A DNA stretch of 64,000 bases from Gp13-AA77 sp035949375 (GTDB taxonomy: Bacteria > Acidobacteriota > Terriglobia > UBA7540): the NCBI GenBank assembly GCA_035949375.1, contig DASZIG010000081.1:1-64000 (forward strand). Direction: 5' to 3'. Shown piece by piece: positions 9,361-16,314 of this stretch. Numbering within the stretch: position 1 is the stretch's first letter; every line of letters begins with the position of its first letter. Both the position numbers and the translations under genes were made by a program. The notes beneath the pieces are model-generated. The model saw only the letters and a program-made list of their open reading frames with translations, was not told the DNA's origin and made no database searches.

Positions 9361-9621
9361 CTAACGCTCCTGCACCGTACCCGGCTCGCCATCCAGATCG
9401 ATTCGCATCACCCACTCGGCGTTCAGGCGGTTGGCTTCAATCCATCTCTCGATGACGGCCTGGTCCGGGGCCTCAATCTCGAGAAGCATGCGTCCGCCCA
9501 GTTGGCTCGCCACCGCGCGGCGCACCTTCACCTCCCGGGCGGCGAAAGCCTGCGCCATCAGTTCGCGCATGGCCTGCTTGGTCAGACAAGCTGTGATGTG
9601 CGATGAAAAGTAGAGAGGCAT
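9361..9621 (-). CDS. Small conserved-looking hypothetical protein (86 aa)
   Basis: Not recognised as a named family. The protein begins MPLYFSSHITACLTKQAM and looks like a compact alpha/beta domain with an amphipathic helix and a strand VRRAVASQLGGRMLLEIEAP, somewhat like short ferredoxin-like dimeric domains. The frame is open upstream to 9750 but that part is low-complexity and unlike a protein start. The ATG at 9621 has GGAG about 11 nt upstream. It converges with the transglutaminase-like gene, with only 9 nt between stops, and lies just upstream of the lipoprotein frame on the opposite side. Confidence 0.6.
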   Translation of the reverse strand: MPLYFSSHITACLTKQAMRELMAQAFAAREVKVRRAVASQLGGRMLLEIEAPDQAVIERWIEANRLNAEWVMRIDLDGEPGTVQER

Positions 9622-9694
9622 GCCTGTTCGACTCCGGAAAACAAGGCTGCGGCCGGACGCGCGGCCCGAGCCGGGTTTCGCCTTTCCCCCTGAG

Positions 9695-10282
9695 CTAGGG
9701 CTTCGGTTCCAGGGCCCTGAGCAGCAGAGAGGCCTTGTCCGCGAGCTCACGCGCTTTCAGCAAATCGTGCGCTTTCAGGGCCAACTCCGACTGATTCACA
9801 AAAGAGCGCACGTCTTCCAGGGTTTGCCGGTCCGCGGGAGTGGAGTAATAGGTGCGCGGCAATCCATCGATACGACGCCAGACGCTGCCTTGCAAGGCCT
9901 GGACTTCTTCTTCGCTGGAAGCTCCCGATGCCGGCTCGAGCGACGGCACCTGGGCTGTGCCGGCTTCGGCGGTCGGGGCGGGCTCTTCCGATGCGTGAGA
10001 ATCCGTCGCTTTCCTCGGTGGTTTCTTGACGGCCGGCTGATTCTGGGCCGTGGCGGCAGGGGCGGGCGCGGCCGGCGGCGGCACCGGGATCGGAACCGGA
10101 GGCGGCTCCTCAATGGTGAGCGTCTCCGGCTCCGCCGGCGCTCCCGGAGCCGGCTTGGCCAAGGCTGTCGCCGTGGGCGGAGGCTGGACGTACACTATGT
10201 GTGGCCCGGTTTGCCGCTTAGGACAACCGCCAACGAGCAGGGCGAACAGAACAGGAACAGCACTCTTGGATCCCACGGCCAT
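9695..10282 (-). CDS. Putative lipoprotein with proline-rich linker and helical C-terminus
   Basis: A 195-residue predicted lipoprotein. A short positively charged start is followed by a hydrophobic stretch and a lipobox-like LLVGGC, giving lipidated Cys20. Residues about 30-120 are a Pro/Ala-rich, low-complexity spacer that could cross the periplasm or peptidoglycan. The last 70 residues (from about SVWRRIDGL) form a helical segment with LALKAHDLLKARELADKA, similar to half a TPR. The frame remains open through the antisense of the aminotransferase gene, but the ATG at 10282 is the only start that gives a lipoprotein signal. It is divergent from the aminotransferase gene. The specific role is unknown. 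Confidence 0.78.
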   Translation of the reverse strand: MAVGSKSAVPVLFALLVGGCPKRQTGPHIVYVQPPPTATALAKPAPGAPAEPETLTIEEPPPVPIPVPPPAAPAPAATAQNQPAVKKPPRKATDSHASEEPAPTAEAGTAQVPSLEPASGASSEEEVQALQGSVWRRIDGLPRTYYSTPADRQTLEDVRSFVNQSELALKAHDLLKARELADKASLLLRALEPKP

Positions 10283-10345
10283 GTGATTGTACCATCGCGC
10301 CCCATATCCGGTATCATGTTGCCTGACCCACAGAGGAGCAGACTC

Positions 10346-11635
10346 ATGACCAAAGATGAAGCGCTTAAGAAGAAAGATGCATATATCTTTCCCTGCGTCA
10401 CCACGTACTATTCCGAGCCTCTGGTGGCGGACCGCGCGCAGGGCCATTACGTCTGGGACATCGACGGCCGGCAGTATCTCGACTTTTTCGGCGGTATCCT
10501 GACGATCAGCGTCGGACACTGCAATCCCAAAGTGACGGGTAAGATCAAGCAGCAAGTGGACCGGTTGCAGCACGTCTCGACTGCCTACGTGACCGAACCC
10601 ATGGTGGCGCTGGCGGAGAAGCTGGCCGAGATCACGCCGGGGCGCCTTCAGAAGAGCTTTTTCACCAACAGCGGCACGGAGGCCAACGAAAAGGCGATTC
10701 TGGTGGCGCGGATGGCCACCGGCAACTTCGATCTGGTGGCCCTGCGGCACGCCTACGCCGGCTCCTCCCAACTCACCAAGGCCGTCACGGCGATTTCCGG
10801 TTATCGCAGGAGCAGCGTGATCAGCGTAGGCATCTCGCACGCGCTGAATCCCTACTGCTACCGCTGCCCCCTCAAGCTCACCTACCCGAGTTGTGGCGTG
10901 GCCTGCGCCGAGGACGTGGAAGAGACCATCCGCACGACGACTTCGGGGTCCATTGCCGCCTTCATTGCCGAACCCATCCAGGGCGTGGGCGGATTCATCA
11001 CCCCACCCCCGGAGTACTTCAAGATGGTGTTCACGATCGTCAAGAGGTACGGCGGCCTGTTCATTTCCGACGAGGTCCAGACCGGTTTCGGGCGGACGGG
11101 CAAGAAGTGGTTCGGCATCGAACACTGGGAGGTGGAGCCGGACATCATTACCTGCGCGAAGGGTCTCGCGAACGGCACTCCGGTGGGTGCGACGGTCGCG
11201 ACGCCGGAAGTGGCCGACAGCTACAAGGGCGCCACCATTTCCACCTTCGGGGGCAATCCGGTGACTTCGGTGGCCGCACGGGCCACCATCGAGGTGATCG
11301 AAGAAGAAAATCTGCTCGAGAATGTCGAGCGCGTGGGCGGCTATTTCCGCAAGAAGCTCGCCGGATTGCAGGACGCATACCCGTTGATCGGCGACGTGCG
11401 GGGCATGGGCCTGATGCAAGGCCTGGAACTGGTAAAGGACCGGAAATCGAAAGAGCCCGCGCCGCAGGAGACCAATCAGCTCATGGAGCGATGCCGCGCG
11501 AACGGCCTGCTGATCGGGAAAGGCGGCCTTTTTGGAAACGTGATCCGCTTGTCGCCGCCGCTCAATATCAGCGAGGCCCAGGTGGATGACGCCATCGAGC
11601 GCATGGATAAATCACTGGGGGAAATGACAGCCTGA
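10346..11635 (+). CDS. Class III PLP-dependent aminotransferase (alanine-glyoxylate / omega-amino acid type)
   Basis: Cytoplasmic PLP enzyme that moves an amino group from an amine or amino acid to a keto acid such as pyruvate or glyoxylate. The class III landmarks are in order: YVWDIDGRQYLDFFGGI, FTNSGTEANEKAI, AEPIQGVGG, ISDEVQTGFGRTG and the PLP lysine Lys272 in TCAKGLANGTPVGA. A Cys-rich insert (CYRCPLKLTYPSCG) is typical of bacterial AGXT2-like proteins. The length is 429 residues. The frame is open far upstream, but GAGGAG at 10333-10338 places the start at the ATG at 10346. The exact substrate cannot be told from sequence. Confidence 0.9.
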   Translation: MTKDEALKKKDAYIFPCVTTYYSEPLVADRAQGHYVWDIDGRQYLDFFGGILTISVGHCNPKVTGKIKQQVDRLQHVSTAYVTEPMVALAEKLAEITPGRLQKSFFTNSGTEANEKAILVARMATGNFDLVALRHAYAGSSQLTKAVTAISGYRRSSVISVGISHALNPYCYRCPLKLTYPSCGVACAEDVEETIRTTTSGSIAAFIAEPIQGVGGFITPPPEYFKMVFTIVKRYGGLFISDEVQTGFGRTGKKWFGIEHWEVEPDIITCAKGLANGTPVGATVATPEVADSYKGATISTFGGNPVTSVAARATIEVIEEENLLENVERVGGYFRKKLAGLQDAYPLIGDVRGMGLMQGLELVKDRKSKEPAPQETNQLMERCRANGLLIGKGGLFGNVIRLSPPLNISEAQVDDAIERMDKSLGEMTA

Positions 11636-11680
11636 CAGGGCGGGGCGGCCTTTTCAAAACCCCGTTCAAGCGAGGAAACA

Positions 11681-11884
11681 ATGGACGACGCACCAGAATT
11701 GATCAACCAGACTCTCAAGAGGATGAGGGGCAGGGTTCGCGCGATCAGAAGCTATGCTGAAGAAAGCCACAATACAACCCTCTCCACCATGGCCGACACA
11801 CTCGAAGCCGATATGTCCAAGCTTGCCACCAAACTCTTGAGGGAAGCGGGAATCGATGACGGAAGCGGCCCCACCGAACAGTAA
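11681..11884 (+). CDS. Small helical hypothetical protein (67 aa)
   Basis: Unrecognised 67-residue protein, predicted almost wholly alpha-helical (LINQTLKRMRGRVRAIRSY, then MADTLEADMSKLATKLL), acidic at both ends and soluble. GAGGAAAC lies immediately before the ATG, a good ribosome-binding site. It is 45 nt downstream of the aminotransferase and on the same strand, so it is probably co-transcribed. It converges on the selenoprotein gene. No function is inferred. Confidence 0.6.
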   Translation: MDDAPELINQTLKRMRGRVRAIRSYAEESHNTTLSTMADTLEADMSKLATKLLREAGIDDGSGPTEQ

Positions 11885-11942
11885 GGCCCCGGGGTGGGAT
11901 ATCTCTTCGTCAGGCCTGGCGCCGCCGGCGGCGGCTTGGAGC

Positions 11943-12720
11943 CTACAGGGCTTTCCCAGGGGTCGACGGGATCGCCGGTTCCACGCGCGTCACCGAAGGG
12001 GACGGCTTCGCGGACGGTTGTGAATCCGGCAGGAGCCTTTCGAGCGCGTGAGCCACATCCTCGGTATGGAATCCAAAGGGACCCGGCTTCGACTTGTAAG
12101 CGATGCGGCCGTCGCGATCGATCACGTACAGCCGGTCGGGCCCAGGCCGTGTAGGCGCGCTCGGTGGTGTTGGCAATGTCATCCACCACGGCCGGGTATT
12201 CGATTCCAAGCTTCACCAGGCAGGTTCCCGCCACGTCGCAGCGCTCTTTCCGGGTGCGGGTGCTGTGTAGAAAGATCTTCGCCTTGATGTTGTCATCGTC
12301 CTGCCAGGCGTCGATCGGGTGCGCCTCCTCGATGTACACCACGTAGAAAGCCGCCCGATCCCGGTATTTCTCATAAATCTTGTTGAGCGCGGGAACCTCC
12401 CGGCGGAAGGGCGGTCAGGTGTAGCTGCCGAAAACCAGCACCACCGGGCGCGCGCTGCGGAAACTGGCGAGCTGAACCACGCCTTTGTTGTCCTGGGTCG
12501 GCAGGCTGAAGTCCGGAGCAGGGTCACCGACGTTGAGCGTCCCCGCGCGAGCCCGAAACCAGAGCGGCTTGAAAGGAAGTACGATGAAAGCAAGGTCGGG
12601 CACGTGCTCCATGATCAGGCCAAAACGCTCCGGCGTCTGGCGCATCACCTCATAGGCGGCGGCGCAGAGCACGCCGTATGCGACAAGGACTGCGAGTACG
12701 ATTTTGTGCCATAGGCGCAT
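11943..12720 (-). CDS. Iodothyronine-deiodinase-like selenoprotein (in-frame TGA = Sec102; +1 frameshift near C-terminus)
   Basis: Membrane-anchored thioredoxin-fold selenoenzyme candidate. After an N-terminal helix (residues about 4-22) comes a redoxin start VGDPAPDFSLPTQD, then VFGSYT-TGA-PPFRREVPALNKIY, then VVYIEEAHPIDAW. FGSxT-Sec-PPF and YIEEAHPxDxW are hallmarks of the deiodinase family (T4_deiodinase), where the residue after FGSCT is catalytic selenocysteine. The TGA is at 12415-12417. A SECIS-like hairpin follows it. Coding resumes in frame to ANTTERAYTAW, then homology (DRLYVIDRDGRIAYK, GPFGFHTEDVAHALERLL) continues after one surplus base in GGGCCC at 12138-12143, so the gene is either frameshifted or misassembled. 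Intact, it would be about 258 residues. The start at 12720 is 13 nt behind the FAD hydroxylase, so they form an apparent operon. Confidence 0.85.
12388..12405 (-). promoter_or_regulatory. SECIS-like hairpin immediately downstream of the selenocysteine TGA
   Basis: On the minus strand the core is CGGGA-GGT-TCCCG (12402 to 12390), a perfect 5-bp stem with a GGU loop. Two further pairs form past one bulged C. Counting the T of TGA as 1, the loop occupies positions 21-23; in E. coli fdhF the GGU loop is at 22-24. Bacterial SECIS elements lie inside the coding region directly after UGA with an apical GU, so placement and loop fit the SelB-binding type. Pairing was done by hand. Confidence 0.65.
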
Positions 12721-12733
12721 GCGGAGGAAGTGA

Positions 12734-14212
12734 TTATGCCTGATCCCCAGCCACGCGATCAAGGTATGCCGTGACCGCGGTCCAATCTCCGGCCTTCGCT
12801 GCGAGCGCGGTATATCCGTCGGGGCGCACCAGCCACATGCATCCGGAGTGATAGGGTTCGCGGAGGGCTGGTTCAAGCACCAGTTCATAGCGCTTCAGCA
12901 AGTCTTGCGGCATCCCGTCCGATTCAGCGAAAAGCACAAAGCGCGGAGTGTCGCCGGCGCCCACCGGTGATTCGTCCGTGCGAATCGGAGCGCGCTGTCC
13001 GGGCAAAGGATCCTCGTGTCTCTGTAGAGCATTGAGGGGACTATGCGGATAGCCAATTGAAATCTCGGAAGCGACGCCCGCCGCGAGTTTTCGCACCGGG
13101 GCGAGGCCGAGGATGAGACTCGCGGTATGGTTGCGCAGGAACTGGACCACCTCACCGGTCGCAGTCATCATCGAAGTCATGCGCCCCGTCACCTTCAATA
13201 CTTGTTCGGCAACGGGGCTACGCTCGGCGCTATAACTGTCCAGCAGACTGTTCGAGCCAGGCCCGCGCACCACGAGGGCAAGCTTCCAGGCGAGATTGCA
13301 CGCGTCCTGCATGCCGGTGTTCATGCCCTGTCCGCCAGCGGGACTGTGGACGTGTGCGGCGTCGCCGGCCACGAACACGCGGCCCACCCGGTAGTCCGCA
13401 ACCTTGCGTTCGCTGATCCGGAACGATGAAATCCAGATAGGGTTGGTGGCGCGCACTCCGGGGACGCGCTTATCGAGCACGGCTTGGAGATCGGCCAGGG
13501 TCGGCTCCGCCCGGGGTGCGGAATCTTCGGTGGCGGCGCCAACGTCCGCGATAATCCGGTAACGATCCTTCGTGATGGGGAAAGTTGCGAGTACGCCCTC
13601 CGGGTGCCAGACAATCTCAATCTCAGGAGTGCGCGGAGGGTTTTCAAGATGTACGTCGGCAAGAATCCAATCAATGGGTGATGTTTCGCCGCGAAATTCC
13701 ATGCCGAGCTGGTGACGGACGGTGCTATGAGCGCCATCGCATCCGATGAGCCACGAGGTCTCGACCGTTTCTTCGTCGCCACCGGCGTGGCGCAACCTCG
13801 AGACCACTTTATCCCCGGGGGCCGTGAATGTCGTCAGCTCGACCGGGCGCTCGACCTTCACGCCCAGCCCGTTCAGGAACTCGTCAAGGATGCGTTCGGT
13901 CTCGTTCTGCGGAATCATCAGGCCGAACGGATACTTGCTCTCCACACCCTCGATGTTGAAATGGGCGATGCTCTTGTCGCCGGCTGATATCTTGACGGAA
14001 GTTGCTTTCTGCCCAGCCTCGACGAGGCGACTGCTCACGCCGGCGCGCTCGAGAAGTTCAAGAGAACGGCTCCAAATCACGAGAGCCTTGGATTTGTCGG
14101 TCCGTTCGGGCGCTTTGTCGATGATGCGCACGCCAACCTTATAGCGCGCCAGTTCGATCGCCATGGTGAGTCCCACCGGACCCGCGCCGACAATCAGTAC
14201 ATCCGTTTTCAT
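12734..14212 (-). CDS. FAD-dependent aromatic-ring monooxygenase (PheA/TfdB type)
   Basis: Flavoprotein hydroxylase expected to insert one oxygen atom into a phenolic ring using NAD(P)H and O2. It shows the N-terminal dinucleotide fold VLIVGAGPVGLTMAIELAR, the DG motif CDGAHSTVRHQLG and the second FAD motif VFVAGDAAHVHSPAGGQGMN. The C-terminal portion is the substrate/dimerisation region of phenol hydroxylase-like members. At 492 residues it has normal length. It is the first gene of a probable two-gene unit with the deiodinase-like selenoprotein 13 nt downstream. This family includes hydroxylases for chlorophenols, which makes a dehalogenation link conceivable but unproven. It diverges from the radical SAM gene across about 127 nt. 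Confidence 0.9.
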   Translation of the reverse strand: MKTDVLIVGAGPVGLTMAIELARYKVGVRIIDKAPERTDKSKALVIWSRSLELLERAGVSSRLVEAGQKATSVKISAGDKSIAHFNIEGVESKYPFGLMIPQNETERILDEFLNGLGVKVERPVELTTFTAPGDKVVSRLRHAGGDEETVETSWLIGCDGAHSTVRHQLGMEFRGETSPIDWILADVHLENPPRTPEIEIVWHPEGVLATFPITKDRYRIIADVGAATEDSAPRAEPTLADLQAVLDKRVPGVRATNPIWISSFRISERKVADYRVGRVFVAGDAAHVHSPAGGQGMNTGMQDACNLAWKLALVVRGPGSNSLLDSYSAERSPVAEQVLKVTGRMTSMMTATGEVVQFLRNHTASLILGLAPVRKLAAGVASEISIGYPHSPLNALQRHEDPLPGQRAPIRTDESPVGAGDTPRFVLFAESDGMPQDLLKRYELVLEPALREPYHSGCMWLVRPDGYTALAAKAGDWTAVTAYLDRVAGDQA

Positions 14213-14294
14213 AAGACCCTCCCGAGTGCGTGACCATTCAATTTTAGCGTCCGGAGGTGGACGCGCAAATCAGGCTCAAATCGCCCGTTTGTGG

Positions 14295-14318
14295 AAAGTA
14301 CTTTACAATACAAAGTAC
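14295..14318. promoter_or_regulatory. Palindromic operator candidate AAAGTACTTT...AAAGTAC
   Basis: AAAGTACTTT at 14295-14304 is itself a palindrome, and GTACTTT (14298-14304) pairs with AAAGTAC (14312-14318) across the spacer ACAATAC. It lies between the divergent hydroxylase and radical SAM genes and abuts the ATG at 14319. The arrangement resembles operators of small winged-helix (PadR-like) regulators, whose family is inferred only from the motif style. No regulator gene is adjacent. Confidence 0.5.
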
Positions 14319-14339
14319 ATGCGCGATACTGATGGCGCC

Positions 14340-15803
14340 ATGAGAGTCAGAATGATTCTTCCCGCGCTGACCGAAGCCACCAGCCCGCTATTCCGCCCCG
14401 TCAAGTATTCCCTCTTTCCGCCCTTGGGGCTGGCCACGCTCGCGGCCTATCTTGATAGCGACGATCAGGTCACGCTCACCGATGAGCACGTGGAAAGGCT
14501 CGCTGTAGACGACGCTCCGGACCTCGTCGTCATCCAGGTGTACATCACGTCGGCCTTCCGTTCGTACGAAATCGCGGACGAGTACCGGCGCCGGGGCTGT
14601 TTCGTGGTCCTGGGCGGGCTGCACGTCACTTCTCTTCCCGAGGAGGCGGCGGCGCACGCCGACACCATTTTCATCGGCCCCGGCGAGGACACGTGGCCCG
14701 AGTTCCTGCGCGATTTCCGCGCGGGCACGCCGGCCCGGCGCTACGTCTCCCGGCATCGTACGCTCGATGCCTTGCCGCCGATTCGCCGCGACTTGATCAA
14801 GCGCCGCCTGTACCTGGTGCCGAACTCGATTGTCGTGTCCCGCGGTTGTCCGCACGTGTGCGACTTCTGCTACAAGGAAGCATTCTTCAAAGGCGGAAAG
14901 TCTTTCTATACCCAAACGGTCGATCGCGCCCTTGCCGAGATCGACCGTCTTCCGGGACGCCATCTCTACTTCCTGGATGACCACCTGTTCGGCAATCCGA
15001 AGTTTGCGGCCGCGCTCTTTGACGGCATGCGCGGGATGGGCCGCCTGTGGCAGGCGGCCGGGACCGTCAATTCCATATTGATGCCGGACCTCGTGGAAAA
15101 AGCCGTCGCGTGCGGCTTGCGCAGCCTGTTTGTCGGTTTTGAAACAACGAACGCCGCCAACCTGAAAGAGCAGCGCAAATTTCAAAACCTCCGTCGCGAT
15201 TACGGCGCCGCCATCCGCCGCCTGCAAGGCCTCGGCGTGATGGTCAACGGCAGTTTCGTCTTCGGCATGGATGAGGACGATCACACGGTCTTCGACCACA
15301 CGGTCGATTGGGCGATCGGGCAAGGCATCGAGACGGCCACGTTCCACATCCTCACGCCTTATCCGGGCACTGCCCTGCACGATCGCATGCAGGCGCAGAG
15401 GAGAATCCTTCACCGGCGCTGGGACCTGTATGACACGCGCCATTGCGTCTTTGCCCCGTCGAGGCTCGGTCCCGACGAGTTGGAGGCAGGATACTGGCGC
15501 GCCTATGAGAAGTTCTATCGCTGGGGATCCATCCTCAGAGGCGCAGCGGCGAAGAGGGAGTGGTCCGTGCGGCTTCGCCATTTTGCCTATGCGGCCGGCT
15601 GGAAGAAGTTCGAATTTCTGTGGAACTTCGTTATCCGCACGAAGCAGGTAGCCTCCATGCTGCCCGTGCTGGAATCGATCCTGGAAAATTTCGGCAGGCT
15701 GCCCTCCGAAGCTGAGAGGGCCGCGTCGAACTCGCGCGCCTCAGCGCCGCGCAACGAAGGCGGCCAGGCAAGCTTTGCGGAACCTGGCTTCGCAGAAGAT
15801 TGA
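14340..15803 (+). CDS. B12-binding-domain radical SAM protein
   Basis: Cytoplasmic iron-sulfur enzyme that cleaves S-adenosylmethionine to a radical, probably for a C-methylation or rearrangement on lipid, cofactor or natural-product substrates. An N-terminal cobalamin-binding domain (about 1-140) has the PPLGLATLAAYL and VVLGGLHVTSLPEEA strands. The radical SAM core has the CxxxCxxC cluster Cys170-Cys174-Cys177 in SRGCPHVCDFCYK, then FLDDHLFGNP and VGFETTNAANL. A C-terminal helical extension follows. I chose ATG 14340 (487 aa). ATG 14319 would overlap the palindromic operator. Neither has a strong ribosome-binding site. The substrate is unknown. Confidence 0.85.
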   Translation: MRVRMILPALTEATSPLFRPVKYSLFPPLGLATLAAYLDSDDQVTLTDEHVERLAVDDAPDLVVIQVYITSAFRSYEIADEYRRRGCFVVLGGLHVTSLPEEAAAHADTIFIGPGEDTWPEFLRDFRAGTPARRYVSRHRTLDALPPIRRDLIKRRLYLVPNSIVVSRGCPHVCDFCYKEAFFKGGKSFYTQTVDRALAEIDRLPGRHLYFLDDHLFGNPKFAAALFDGMRGMGRLWQAAGTVNSILMPDLVEKAVACGLRSLFVGFETTNAANLKEQRKFQNLRRDYGAAIRRLQGLGVMVNGSFVFGMDEDDHTVFDHTVDWAIGQGIETATFHILTPYPGTALHDRMQAQRRILHRRWDLYDTRHCVFAPSRLGPDELEAGYWRAYEKFYRWGSILRGAAAKREWSVRLRHFAYAAGWKKFEFLWNFVIRTKQVASMLPVLESILENFGRLPSEAERAASNSRASAPRNEGGQASFAEPGFAED

Positions 15804-15828
15804 GCGGAGGCTGAGAAGGGCGCTCTGC

Positions 15829-15951
15829 GGCTATGCCGCCTTGCTGTGCGGACAGGCACAGCCCTTCCAGATTCCAGAACGGGTGAGTGCAGGGTTTTGC
15901 CTTCTCAGGACCCTCCTGTCCAGGCGCTTTGCGGCTGTACCGCCTTGCTGT
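15829..15951. repeat. Dispersed intergenic repeat, copy A
   Basis: About 123 nt that align with copy B at 18042-18167 at roughly 85% identity by eye. Exact shared blocks are ATTCCAGAACGGGTGAG (15871-15887) and GTTTTGCCTTCTCAG (15894-15908). Copies A and B lie in the same orientation on either side of the secreted-protein gene. Confidence 0.75.
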
Positions 15952-16104
15952 TATGAAAATAGCCAGACCTATGCTGAAAATAAATGGGTTAGGTAAATCT
16001 CCAATTTTCATCCTCGGTGGTGAGCCGAAAGCTCATGTGGGTCTGTGCGGAAAGGCTATGCCTTTGCGAGGCCCGGAAAGCGCTACGCGCTTTAATCGCC
16101 AGGA

Positions 16105-16192
16105 CAGGTAATCATTTGGCTTATTACCTGCAATATCATAAAACCCTGGTAAAAATCGCTTGTCTTATTATCTCCAAGATCGTAAACTCCTG
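16105..16192. repeat. Palindrome inside an imperfect 41-nt tandem repeat
   Basis: CAGGTAAT (16105-16112) and ATTACCTG (16123-16130) form an inverted repeat with a 10-nt spacer. The unit beginning GGTAATCATT at 16107 is repeated with substitutions from 16148 (GGTAAAAATCG...CTTATTATCT). It sits 120-210 nt before the start at 16315, which suggests a binding site for a dimeric regulator. Confidence 0.5.
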
Positions 16193-16314
16193 AACGCTTT
16201 TCGAAGTCAAATTCAAAAAAGGAGACGAGCCGTCTTAAGGCTGCCAGGGGGACGATCAAAAGGGGGGGCGATCGAGGCTGTCTACAGAACTCGTAAAGGA
16301 TCAAGGTGAATTCC

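Larger units (their letters stand above)
15804..16314. other. Gene-free 511-nt region with repeat copy, tandem repeat and palindrome
   Basis: No credible gene. It holds the left copy of a dispersed repeat (15829-15951), a palindrome CAGGTAAT/ATTACCTG (16105-16112 and 16123-16130), an imperfect tandem repeat with period about 41 nt (16107-16192) and a G7 run near 16261. It is the upstream region of the secreted protein gene at 16315. Confidence 0.6.

Noticed and set aside
9620..10345. Upstream extension of the class III aminotransferase reading frame (242 extra residues)
   Set aside because: The extension is antisense to the lipoprotein gene, is Gly/Arg-rich, and a strong ribosome-binding site precedes ATG 10346.
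10283..11419. Long minus-strand frame continuing upstream of the lipoprotein gene
   Set aside because: It is the antisense shadow of the aminotransferase gene; residues are His/Gly/Ala-rich with no domain pattern.
12415..12417. TGA as a plain stop ending a short 101-residue thioredoxin-like protein
   Set aside because: The frame continues beyond it with strong deiodinase-family motifs, and a SECIS-like hairpin follows; a truncated protein would lack the active-site residue.
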